Part shown: positions 1-5,530 of the stretch, in pieces | Layout: each line of letters begins with the position of its first letter | Numbering within the stretch: position 1 is the stretch's first letter | Assembly (NCBI GenBank): GCA_013202335.1 | Contig: JABMQR010000201.1 | Location: 1-7,868 of the forward strand | Origin: Bacteroidota bacterium | GTDB taxonomy: Bacteria > Spirochaetota > Spirochaetia > JABMQR01 | Reading direction: 5' to 3' | Length of the DNA stretch: 7,868 nt | Position numbers and translations under genes: made by a program | The notes under the pieces: model-generated | Told to the model about the DNA's origin: nothing | Databases searched by the model: none | What the model saw: the letters and a program-made list of their open reading frames with translations, nothing else

Positions 1-62
1 GTTTTCTGATGAATGATTTAACTTGTTATGTATAATGTAATTACATAACTTCAGAAAACTTC
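1..62. repeat. Large inverted repeat, left arm cut by window edge
   Basis: GTTTTCTGA at 1-9 is the exact reverse complement of TCAGAAAAC at 51-59. The right arm continues as ACTTC to 62, so the left arm probably began with GAA just outside the window. Inside lies a second pair, GTTATGTA at 25-32 and TACATAAC at 42-49, so the single strand could fold as a stem with an internal hairpin. The outer arms, the roughly 65-nt length and the sequence after the right arm resemble the inverted repeat at 5068-5131. No coding or transposase function is visible. Confidence 0.6.
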
Positions 63-70
63 ACAAATCG

Positions 71-89
71 AAGTATGCTATGCATACTT
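71..89. repeat. Short palindromic hairpin with TGC/GCA core
   Basis: AAGTATGC at 71-78 and GCATACTT at 82-89 are perfect 8-bp arms around the loop TAT. The same design, with nearly the same flanks (ATCG before, TTTA and GA after), occurs at 5422-5440 inside the AhpD-like gene. The arms differ by the compensated pair A/T to T/A, so the palindrome is conserved even where the bases differ. This looks like one copy of a dispersed short palindromic repeat. Confidence 0.65.
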
Positions 90-93
90 TTAA

Positions 94-118
94 GAATAAG
101 ATGCAAAGCATCTTATTC
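94..118. repeat. Perfect 11-bp inverted repeat, loop AAA
   Basis: GAATAAGATGC at 94-104 pairs exactly with GCATCTTATTC at 108-118 around AAA. It begins four bases after the preceding hairpin and shares its TGC-loop-GCA core. No T-run follows on either strand, so it does not look like an intrinsic terminator. It is probably another module of the same repeat block. Confidence 0.65.
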
Positions 119-125
119 CAAGGTA

Positions 126-157
126 GCGCTTTCAAAAATAGGTATTTTTGAAAGCGC
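126..157. repeat. Perfect 15-bp inverted repeat, loop GG
   Basis: GCGCTTTCAAAAATA at 126-140 pairs exactly with TATTTTTGAAAGCGC at 143-157, leaving only GG between. Such long perfect arms with a two-base spacer favour a cruciform or a very stable RNA hairpin. Neither flank has a T-run, so termination is unlikely by the usual mechanism. Between here and the gene at 228 I see only AT-rich sequence and the ribosome binding site at 216-221, with no convincing promoter. Confidence 0.7.
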
Positions 158-227
158 CTCATATTATTAATATTGTTTTTACAAGTTAGCTTTTTTTGTT
201 TCCCATCCTGTTAGCAAGGAGTACAAA

Positions 228-794
228 ATGGTTGTGATCATAGCAGGAGCTTCCCGATCCGGAAAATCCACGGTTGCAAAACGTCTCTGTTCATTAACAA
301 ACTTCAGCATTATTCCTTTTGACAGCATTATAACAACTCTGGAAAATCTCTACCCCGAAATTGGTATAGGGCATTATGATTATAACATCGAATTCAGTCC
401 AAAACTTGCCAAATTCATCGCAGAGTTCATCGAACACATCAACTATGAAGAGATCAATGGAATAATTGATGTATACCAGCTTTTTCCTGCTGACTATGTG
501 AAGTTTCTCGGAGAGACAAAGACCCCAATTATCTATCTGGGATATCCAAACCTGAGCGCTAAAGAGAAATTAGCGGATGTCAGAAATCATCAAAGAAAAG
601 TGGATTGGACAATTGATATTGACGATGAGAAGATGCAGGAGATAATCGGTCAATTTATTAATGAAAGTAAATTGATGTTTGAACAGTGTGAAATGTATGC
701 GATTCCATTCTTTGACACCGGATCAGATTTCACACAGAACAAAGAAAAGGCAGTCGCTCATATGCTGGAGATCATTCAGACAAATTCGGATTAA
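228..794 (+). CDS. Small P-loop NTPase, kinase-like
   Basis: The 188-residue protein opens with a beta strand leading into a Walker A loop at residues 7-15 (GASRSGKST), so it binds a nucleoside triphosphate, probably ATP. The size and layout suit a small cytoplasmic kinase of the nucleoside/adenylate-kinase-like fold. D32 in PFDS could sit near the phosphate acceptor, D81 in IIDVYQ resembles a Walker B aspartate, and the charged stretch RNHQRKVDW (119-127) could be a lid. These residue roles are inference. No signal peptide or membrane segment is seen. The ATG is supported by AAGGAG at 216-221, six bases upstream. The last 23 bases overlap the end of the convergent serpin gene. I cannot name the substrate; annotation as an AAA-family or 2-phosphoglycerate-kinase-like ATPase would be equally fair. 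Confidence 0.8.
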   Translation: MVVIIAGASRSGKSTVAKRLCSLTNFSIIPFDSIITTLENLYPEIGIGHYDYNIEFSPKLAKFIAEFIEHINYEEINGIIDVYQLFPADYVKFLGETKTPIIYLGYPNLSAKEKLADVRNHQRKVDWTIDIDDEKMQEIIGQFINESKLMFEQCEMYAIPFFDTGSDFTQNKEKAVAHMLEIIQTNSD

Positions 795-2058
795 CCACTC
801 TGCCGAGAAAAAGGAGCGTTCCAGTCTCCATATCCCGAATAAAAAATATGAAGGGGCGATCAATATCGACCGGAATTGAAGCGGGAGGCAGACTCGTCAA
901 TGAGATCCCAACCGCTGTTGCTGCGGCAGCCTCCGTCCCCTCTTCGTTTACATCTATAAACGCTTTATGCCGCACATCAGAGATAGCCAGATTAGCACCC
1001 ACACTCATACCGGTAAAATCGGCACTGTCACTAAACGCCGTCGGCATGCCCATGGCTGCAAGCGTATCATTCAAGGCCAGTTCTTTTGTAAATGAAAATC
1101 TTGGCAGGGTAAGGTTTACCGTAGTGTAAGACAAACTTTCAACAATAGCATGAAGCGTATCACTCGTTAAGTTTTGCTCAAAAGAGACAAAATCATCAGG
1201 AACTACTACTACCATAGAAGAAGAATACCCTACGTACGGTAATTCAACTGCTGTCCATCCGGTACCTGCCGCATACCCCAACTGCTCCTCCTGATTCATC
1301 ATGGATACAGATATTTCTGTATCATTCAGCAAATAAAAGGGTTTCCGGGTTGTCCAGGATATCTCAAATTGATTCCCCCATGCTGCTTTAAAATAGACAG
1401 CATTAGTAAGAACCATTCGCGTATCACTGGTAACCGCCTGGGATGGAAGGAGATCCTGAATCTTATCCTCGGTCTGCTCCGCTACCCAGTCATTGATAAT
1501 CAATCTACTGGGCTGCGGCTGTGAAGCAAAATCCAGCAGGCGCAGCCCTGCCCCGTAATTCCCGGCAAGTATATCTAGAAATGGTTGGGAAAAAGGCATC
1601 CCGGTCTGTCCCCAGATAGAATTTGCTGTTCGAAACAGAAAACTGCCCGTATCTGTTTCATCAACACTCACAAGCCTGCTGTCCAATGCATTCAGGGAGT
1701 AGTGAGTACCCTCCTGCCCAAGTGTAAATAAAAGAGTTTCAGCCATCTCCTGTTCAGTCTGGTTCCTTGCCCCTGCATAGGTCATAGCCATTGCAATGTG
1801 AATACTGTAGGGCGAAAAAAGAATGTTTCCCTCAGTATTGCTGATCTGGTTGTAGAGAGATACGGCAAAACTATTTACATTGTCAGAAGAGGTGAGAATA
1901 TCATCAAGCGATACGGAATCCGGATTATCCCGGGGAATGTCTGATTTCAGAATTTCAATGGTATCGTCTGGTTCCGGAGCTCCCCAAAGCTGACAGCCCG
2001 ACCCAATTATAAAAATCAAAATCATCACTATGATTGCTTTATATCTATATTTGTTCAT
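772..2058 (-). CDS. Serpin family protease inhibitor, probable lipoprotein
   Basis: This 428-residue protein has the full serpin fold length after a short leader. The N-terminus has basic residues, a hydrophobic stretch and Cys at about residue 22 in IIGSGC, a relaxed lipobox, so it is probably exported and lipid-anchored. The reactive-loop hinge at 372-381 reads EEGTEAAAAT, the pattern of inhibitory serpins whose loop inserts into the beta sheet after cleavage. Counting from P15 (G374) puts P1-P1' at about T388-S389. The C-terminal signature DRPFIFFIRD and FLGRVVNP are classic. An in-frame ATG at 2070 gives four more residues, but GGAGG lies five bases before the ATG at 2058, so I chose that start. 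Target proteases cannot be read from the sequence. A neutral P1 does not suggest trypsin-like specificity. The gene converges on the upstream kinase-like gene with no terminator between them. Confidence 0.93.
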   Translation of the reverse strand: MNKYRYKAIIVMILIFIIGSGCQLWGAPEPDDTIEILKSDIPRDNPDSVSLDDILTSSDNVNSFAVSLYNQISNTEGNILFSPYSIHIAMAMTYAGARNQTEQEMAETLLFTLGQEGTHYSLNALDSRLVSVDETDTGSFLFRTANSIWGQTGMPFSQPFLDILAGNYGAGLRLLDFASQPQPSRLIINDWVAEQTEDKIQDLLPSQAVTSDTRMVLTNAVYFKAAWGNQFEISWTTRKPFYLLNDTEISVSMMNQEEQLGYAAGTGWTAVELPYVGYSSSMVVVVPDDFVSFEQNLTSDTLHAIVESLSYTTVNLTLPRFSFTKELALNDTLAAMGMPTAFSDSADFTGMSVGANLAISDVRHKAFIDVNEEGTEAAAATAVGISLTSLPPASIPVDIDRPFIFFIRDMETGTLLFLGRVVNPNLSE

Positions 2059-2118
2059 TATTGCCTCCATTCAGGAATTCAATCCCAGCAATGTGCTGAA
2101 CATAAACCTGCACCTGAT

Positions 2119-2127
2119 ATTGTAGCA
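2119..2127 (-). promoter_or_regulatory. Possible extended -10 promoter of the serpin gene
   Basis: On the minus strand the sequence reads TGCTACAAT, matching an extended -10 element (TGn followed by TACAAT, five of six to TATAAT). It lies about 60 bases upstream of the serpin ATG. I find no good -35 at the usual distance, which extended -10 promoters can tolerate. Confidence 0.4.
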
Positions 2128-2203
2128 TAACTGGTCTGTCTACTTCCAGATTTCCAGGAATATATTTTTGTACTATATTTTGACCTGTTTACTGTTAAGA
2201 CTC

Positions 2204-2232
2204 TTGTCACAAAATAAACCCTCGTGTATAAA
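2204..2232 (+). promoter_or_regulatory. Sigma-70-type promoter for the leader RNA and exporter operon
   Basis: TTGTCA at 2204-2209 and TATAAA at 2227-2232 are separated by exactly 17 bases, each five of six to consensus. Transcription would start near 2239. I see no comparably good promoter between the terminator at 2368-2402 and the exporter start at 2440, so this is the best candidate for driving the operon. Confidence 0.6.
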
Positions 2233-2238
2233 TATAGT

Positions 2239-2402
2239 ATGCTGACACAAACATTTACGACATATTTATCAATATTCTCACTAAATCAAACTCTTAAAAT
2301 TGCAGTCGTGTACCCGGATACTATTCCACGGAGAGTGTCGGTATAGAATTATACTATCAGCTGATACAGCCCGTGGATCCTCACAGATTCACGGGCTTTT
2401 TT
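2239..2402 (+). ncRNA. Structured leader (possible attenuator) or small RNA
   Basis: Between the promoter and the terminator lie about 160 bases without a convincing ORF but with several foldable elements. An imperfect stem pairs TACC (2311-2314) plus GATACT (2317-2322) with AGTGTC plus GGTA (2334-2343). A small hairpin GTATA/TATAC at 2341-2354 overlaps its 3' arm, so the two compete. TATCAGCTGATA at 2355-2366 is a perfect palindrome, directly followed by the terminator hairpin. The first stem's loop holds TCCACGG (2325-2331), the exact complement of CCGTGGA (2371-2377) in the terminator's 5' arm. This could be an antiterminator for the exporter operon or a free small RNA. It matches no riboswitch class I recognise. 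Confidence 0.45.
2368..2402 (+). terminator. Rho-independent terminator upstream of the exporter operon
   Basis: AGCCCGTG at 2368-2375 pairs with CACGGGCT at 2390-2397. The stem extends through one G-T pair and three more pairs to 12 bp with a six-base loop. TTTTTT follows from 2397. It ends 37 bases before the GTG of the ATPase gene and has no protein-coding gene in front of it on this strand, hence the attenuator or small-RNA interpretation. Confidence 0.85.
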
Positions 2403-2439
2403 ATTTTTACAAAGCGTCCAACTATCGGGGAGGTACAAT

Positions 2440-3408
2440 GTGAATACAATACTGAAAGTTGAGGAACTCAGAAAAACATTCCGCATGAGGAATAGGGGAA
2501 AGCAGGCCAAATCAGGGAACCGAATCAAGACAATTCATGCAGTTGATGGAATCAATTTTTCTGTTGAAAAAGGGGAAATCCTTGCATTTATCGGTCCGAA
2601 CGGCGCAGGAAAATCCACAACCATCAAACTTATTACCGGTATCCTTTATCCGGACAGCGGGAATGTTACTCTTTTGGGACTGAATCCTTACAAAAACCGT
2701 AGACGGATTTCATATGATATTGGAACAGTATTCGGGCAGAAAAGCCAGCTCTGGTTTCATCTTCCGCCAATAGACTCCTTCAGGCTTCTCGGAGCTATCT
2801 ACGATCTCACCACACGGCAGACTGAACAGAGAATCGAAGAGCTTACCGAAGAGTTCGGTATTAAAGAGTATTTGAACCAGCCGGTACGTAAACTCTCCCT
2901 GGGACAGAGAATTCGCTGCGAAATTGCTGCCTCACTCATTCATTCCCCTTCGATTCTCTTTCTGGATGAACCCACGATCGGACTTGACGTTATTGCAAAA
3001 AAGAAGATCAGAGATTTGATTAAGAGAATTAATGCCGAGAAGGATGTGACGGTTTTTCTTACTTCACATGATGCCGGCGATGTTGAAAAACTCTGTCGGC
3101 GTGCAATGGTAATTAACAATGGAAGCATTGTCTGGGATGGAAGCGTTAAGAAGATGAAATACTCACTCCTGAATAAGCGGATTATTGATATCAGGCACGA
3201 TGGTAATCGTAATCAGGAATGGAACTTCCCCGGTGTGAAAGCCCTGAAAAAAAATGAATACTCTCTGAAATTGGAAGTGAATCTGGCAGAACAGAGCCTG
3301 GATAATCTTCTGGGGGAAATTTTGAAAACGGGAACTGTCCAGGACATTGCCATATCCCCTATCCCGATGGAAGAAATTATCTCCGCAATATACGGAGGGA
3401 AGTTATGA
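2440..3408 (+). CDS. ABC-2 type exporter ATP-binding protein (COG4586-like)
   Basis: This 322-residue protein is the cytoplasmic ATPase that powers the two permeases encoded next. All motor motifs are present: Walker A at 52-60 (GPNGAGKST), Q-loop Q100 within VFGQKSQLW, signature LSLGQ at 152-156, Walker B ending in D176-E177, D-loop GLD at 181-183 and switch His210. The VFGQKSQLW stretch is typical of the COG4586 branch, usually encoded with two COG4587/COG3694 permeases. A basic insertion at about residues 15-30 separates the first strand from the core, and an extra domain of about 90 residues follows the nucleotide-binding domain. The start is GTG at 2440 with GGGGAGG six bases before it. 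An ATG at 2438 is followed immediately by TGA and cannot encode the protein. The cargo is unknown; relatives are linked to export of drugs, cationic dyes or lipids. Confidence 0.93.
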   Translation: MNTILKVEELRKTFRMRNRGKQAKSGNRIKTIHAVDGINFSVEKGEILAFIGPNGAGKSTTIKLITGILYPDSGNVTLLGLNPYKNRRRISYDIGTVFGQKSQLWFHLPPIDSFRLLGAIYDLTTRQTEQRIEELTEEFGIKEYLNQPVRKLSLGQRIRCEIAASLIHSPSILFLDEPTIGLDVIAKKKIRDLIKRINAEKDVTVFLTSHDAGDVEKLCRRAMVINNGSIVWDGSVKKMKYSLLNKRIIDIRHDGNRNQEWNFPGVKALKKNEYSLKLEVNLAEQSLDNLLGEILKTGTVQDIAISPIPMEEIISAIYGGKL

Positions 3409-4211
3409 ACCGTTCTCCTGGCATTTCGCTTCGCGGCTACAGAAAAATCTTCGCATACTCTCTGAGGGACCAGCTTGCATATCTGCCCAGTTTTCTTCTG
3501 AGAAATATTTTCTTTGTTATGGTAATATTTATATTCTACTCATTGTGGCAGGTCATCTTCAGTGACTCACCGGTAATAGCCGGCTTCACCATGGTGCAGA
3601 CACTCTGGTACCTGACCTTCACCGAAGCCATCGTCCTCTCCCTTACCAGAGTTTGGTATGATATTCAGCAGGAGGTTCGAGACGGTTCACTGGCATACCT
3701 TCTGGTCAGACCCTATTCCTATATCCTTTTTAAATTGTCGCGCTCTCTTGGGGAATCTGCGCTGCGGCTGATAACACTCCTGGCCGAAGGATTCCTTCTT
3801 GCGATGATTCTTGCCGGTCCCCTGCCTGGCTACCTCTATGCTCTGCTGCCCGGACTGCTGATGATGAGCCTCGGGATTATTATGAACACCTTCATGTTTA
3901 TTATGATCGGTCTCCTGGCTTTCTGGACAGAAGATGCTTCATCTTTTTACCTGATATACCAGAAATTGCTCTTCATCATCGGAGGCATGTTTATCCCTAT
4001 AGATTTCTTCCCCGAATGGCTGCAGGGCATCGCGAAGCATACACCATTTGCTTATTCCGTCTACTGGCCGGCCAGATCGATGATTGAATTCTCCAGCCAG
4101 GTTTTCCTTCAGACTCTATCAGGACAGCTGATCTATCTGGTACTTATTGGAATCGCAGCCTCCTGCATGTTCAGGCGTGCCGTAAAAAAAGTACATGCGC
4201 AGGGAGGTTGA
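3405..4211 (+). CDS. ABC-2 type exporter permease, first subunit
   Basis: This 268-residue integral membrane protein has six likely transmembrane segments at about 31-52, 60-82, 117-139, 143-173, 181-203 and 238-257. A cytoplasmic stretch between segments two and three reads EVRDGSLAYLLVRP (90-103), a conserved feature of this permease class (COG4587-like) that probably contacts the ATPase. Its ATG overlaps the ATPase stop codon as ATGA, so the two genes are translationally coupled. It ends one base before the second permease. It should pair with the second permease to form the export channel in the cytoplasmic membrane. Confidence 0.9.
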   Translation: MNRSPGISLRGYRKIFAYSLRDQLAYLPSFLLRNIFFVMVIFIFYSLWQVIFSDSPVIAGFTMVQTLWYLTFTEAIVLSLTRVWYDIQQEVRDGSLAYLLVRPYSYILFKLSRSLGESALRLITLLAEGFLLAMILAGPLPGYLYALLPGLLMMSLGIIMNTFMFIMIGLLAFWTEDASSFYLIYQKLLFIIGGMFIPIDFFPEWLQGIAKHTPFAYSVYWPARSMIEFSSQVFLQTLSGQLIYLVLIGIAASCMFRRAVKKVHAQGG

Positions 4212-4212
4212 T

Positions 4213-5007
4213 ATGAAACACACAAACTCGTTCATGGTGATTTTATGGAAATACATTCGTTTTAACCTTAAATCGGGAATGGAGTACAGAACTGCTTTTA
4301 TCACCCAGATATTCGGGATGATACTGAACAATGCGAGTTTTATTGTATTCTGGGCAATTCTCTATGCCAGGATTGATGATATTAAGGGATACGGTTTTCG
4401 AGAAATTATGTTTCTCTGGGCTCTTGCAGCTGCAGGATTCGGACTGTGTCAGATTCTTCTTGGTAACTGGAGTCATATTTCAAAAATTATTTATCAGGGG
4501 GAACTTGATGTATACCTGCTGCAACCCAGATCAGTGCTTCCGGGTCTGCTGATTTCACGAATGGTGATTTCGGGATGGGGAGATATCGCCTACGGTATAA
4601 TCCTCTATATCCTGACACAATCAATAACATTTCCGGGGATAGTACTATTTATTGTTTTCAGTCTGCTGTTTGCCCTGTTGTTTGTATCGGTTGCGGTTAT
4701 TTTCCATAGCCTGACATTTTTTCTGGGAAATGCGGAATCAATAGCAGCTTTGGCTACAGAGGCGATGATCAGTTTCACACTCTATCCTGGATCAATTTTC
4801 AAGGGTGTCACCAAAGGGATCCTGATGACAGTAATACCCACGGTATGGGCAGCCTATATTCCCGTAGAACTCTACAGGGAATTCAATGTATACCGGTTTC
4901 TTGCAGTTATCGGTATAGATATTGTATTTCTCATTGCCGCGATAACCATTTTCAGGGTTGGTCTGCACTTTTATGAGTCCGGAAATCGGATGAATACCCG
5001 ACTTTAG
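4213..5007 (+). CDS. ABC-2 type exporter permease, second subunit
   Basis: This 264-residue membrane protein has about six hydrophobic segments, clearest at 31-51, 62-84, 117-135, 141-169 and 230-250. QGELDVYLLQPRS (95-107) is the counterpart of the cytoplasmic coupling motif in the first permease, and YPGSIFKG (191-198) with the following IP..WAAYIP region is typical of COG3694-like subunits. An in-frame ATG at 4195 would add six residues and overlap the previous gene, but GGGAGG at 4202-4207 fits the ATG at 4213, so I chose that start. It is the last gene of the operon; the spacer downstream has only AT-rich pairs that could terminate transcription. Confidence 0.9.
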   Translation: MKHTNSFMVILWKYIRFNLKSGMEYRTAFITQIFGMILNNASFIVFWAILYARIDDIKGYGFREIMFLWALAAAGFGLCQILLGNWSHISKIIYQGELDVYLLQPRSVLPGLLISRMVISGWGDIAYGIILYILTQSITFPGIVLFIVFSLLFALLFVSVAVIFHSLTFFLGNAESIAALATEAMISFTLYPGSIFKGVTKGILMTVIPTVWAAYIPVELYREFNVYRFLAVIGIDIVFLIAAITIFRVGLHFYESGNRMNTRL

Positions 5008-5067
5008 GAAAAATAAGTGAGTATCCTTCAAAAATTATTTATTTTTTAAAGATCTACTTATTAATCA

Positions 5068-5131
5068 GAAGTTTTTGATGGCTATAATTATTTGTATTAT
5101 ACAAGTTTAATAACAACTTATCAAAAACTTC
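5068..5131. repeat. Large inverted repeat with perfect 12-bp arms
   Basis: GAAGTTTTTGAT at 5068-5079 is the exact reverse complement of ATCAAAAACTTC at 5120-5131. The interior folds further: TATAAT/ATTATA at 5083-5101 and AAGTT/AACTT at 5103-5119. Its length (64 nt), arm sequence and the following AAATC plus a TGC/GCA hairpin match the organisation at 1-89. It lies between the exporter operon and the minus-strand AhpD-like gene, so it could also affect the 3' ends of both transcripts, but no T-run follows either side closely. Confidence 0.6.
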
Positions 5132-5133
5132 AA

Positions 5134-5151
5134 ATCAATGCTTGCATTGAT
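5134..5151 (-). repeat. Short hairpin after the AhpD-like gene, TGC/GCA core
   Basis: ATCAATGC at 5134-5141 pairs perfectly with GCATTGAT at 5144-5151 around TT. On the minus strand it comes two bases after the AhpD-like stop codon and is followed by TTTGAAGTTTTTG, so it may act as a weak terminator. In layout it is the partner of the hairpin at 71-89, lying just after a large inverted repeat. Confidence 0.5.
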
Positions 5152-5153
5152 CG

Positions 5154-5487
5154 CTATCCTTCAAGCTCTTCCCTGAAGGACATTAAAGCTGTCATCATTG
5201 TCGGGAATCCGGCAGTTGATGCTGTTAATAGAATAGCGTGCTCAATCTCTTCCGGTGTACAGCCGGCATTCAGGGCTTTAATTATATGGGTTTTTAACGC
5301 TAATTCATGCCTGCATGCAGCAGATACAGCTACTTTTACCTGCCAGCGCTGTTTCTCTTCCAGAGGACCGCCTTCAGTATGCAGGGCTTTCCCGAACTCT
5401 TCGTAAGCATCGTAGATATCGAAGTTTGCATAGCAAACTTTTATGATTTTCTTTAAAATAGGCAAAATTTTCCTCTTTCTTTCCCAT
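5154..5487 (-). pseudogene. AhpD/carboxymuconolactone decarboxylase-like gene, frameshifted by a repeat
   Basis: The main part encodes a small all-helical protein of the carboxymuconolactone decarboxylase family (PF02627), containing YEEFGKALHTEGGPL, VSAACRHELALKTH and CTPEEIEHAILL. The AhpD CxxC redox pair is absent; only one Cys stands before His-Glu. The best start is ATG 5487, with GGAGGAG at 5500-5494, but that frame reads MGKKEENFAYFKENHK, then SLLCKLR from a palindromic repeat, and stops at 5374-5376. The family core lies in another frame. Joining FKENHK to DIYDAYEEFG gives the expected family N-terminus, so about 19 extra bases appear to have caused the shift. The core frame is open from a TTG at 5465, behind AGAGGA at 5476-5471, giving 103 residues, so some product is still possible. 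It follows the glycohydrolase gene by 43 bases, probably in one transcript. Confidence 0.75.
5422..5440. repeat. Palindromic repeat inserted in the AhpD-like gene
   Basis: AAGTTTGC at 5422-5429 and GCAAACTT at 5433-5440 are perfect 8-bp arms around ATA. Flanks ATCG and TTTA.GA match those of the copy at 71-89. In the minus-strand reading frames it encodes either SLLCKLR or KVCYANF. Its position at the exact frame break of the host gene indicates that it is a recent insertion rather than an original part of the gene. Confidence 0.7.
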
Positions 5488-5530
5488 GATAATCTCCTCC
5501 TAATTTCTTACAATGATACTGTTTATCAAT

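Noticed and set aside
126..157. Intrinsic terminator
   Set aside because: The stem is long and perfect but neither strand has a following T-run, and no gene end is visible next to it.
1..157. CRISPR array
   Set aside because: The repeats are palindromes of different sequence and spacing rather than identical direct repeats with unique spacers.
228..794. Zeta-type toxin or toxin-antitoxin module
   Set aside because: The P-loop and length fit loosely, but no small antitoxin gene lies beside it and no zeta-specific motif is visible.
5012..5062. Terminator of the exporter operon formed by AATAAGT/ACTTATT
   Set aside because: The arms are only seven AT-rich pairs separated by a 37-base loop and no T-run follows, so it is too weak to call.
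5092..5406. Plus-strand ORF of about 104 codons
   Set aside because: It is antisense to the clearly conserved AhpD-like core and has no ribosome binding site or family features.
5422..5440. Programmed +1 frameshift site in the AhpD-like gene
   Set aside because: There is no slippery sequence with a stop codon, and the match to a dispersed palindrome explains the break better.
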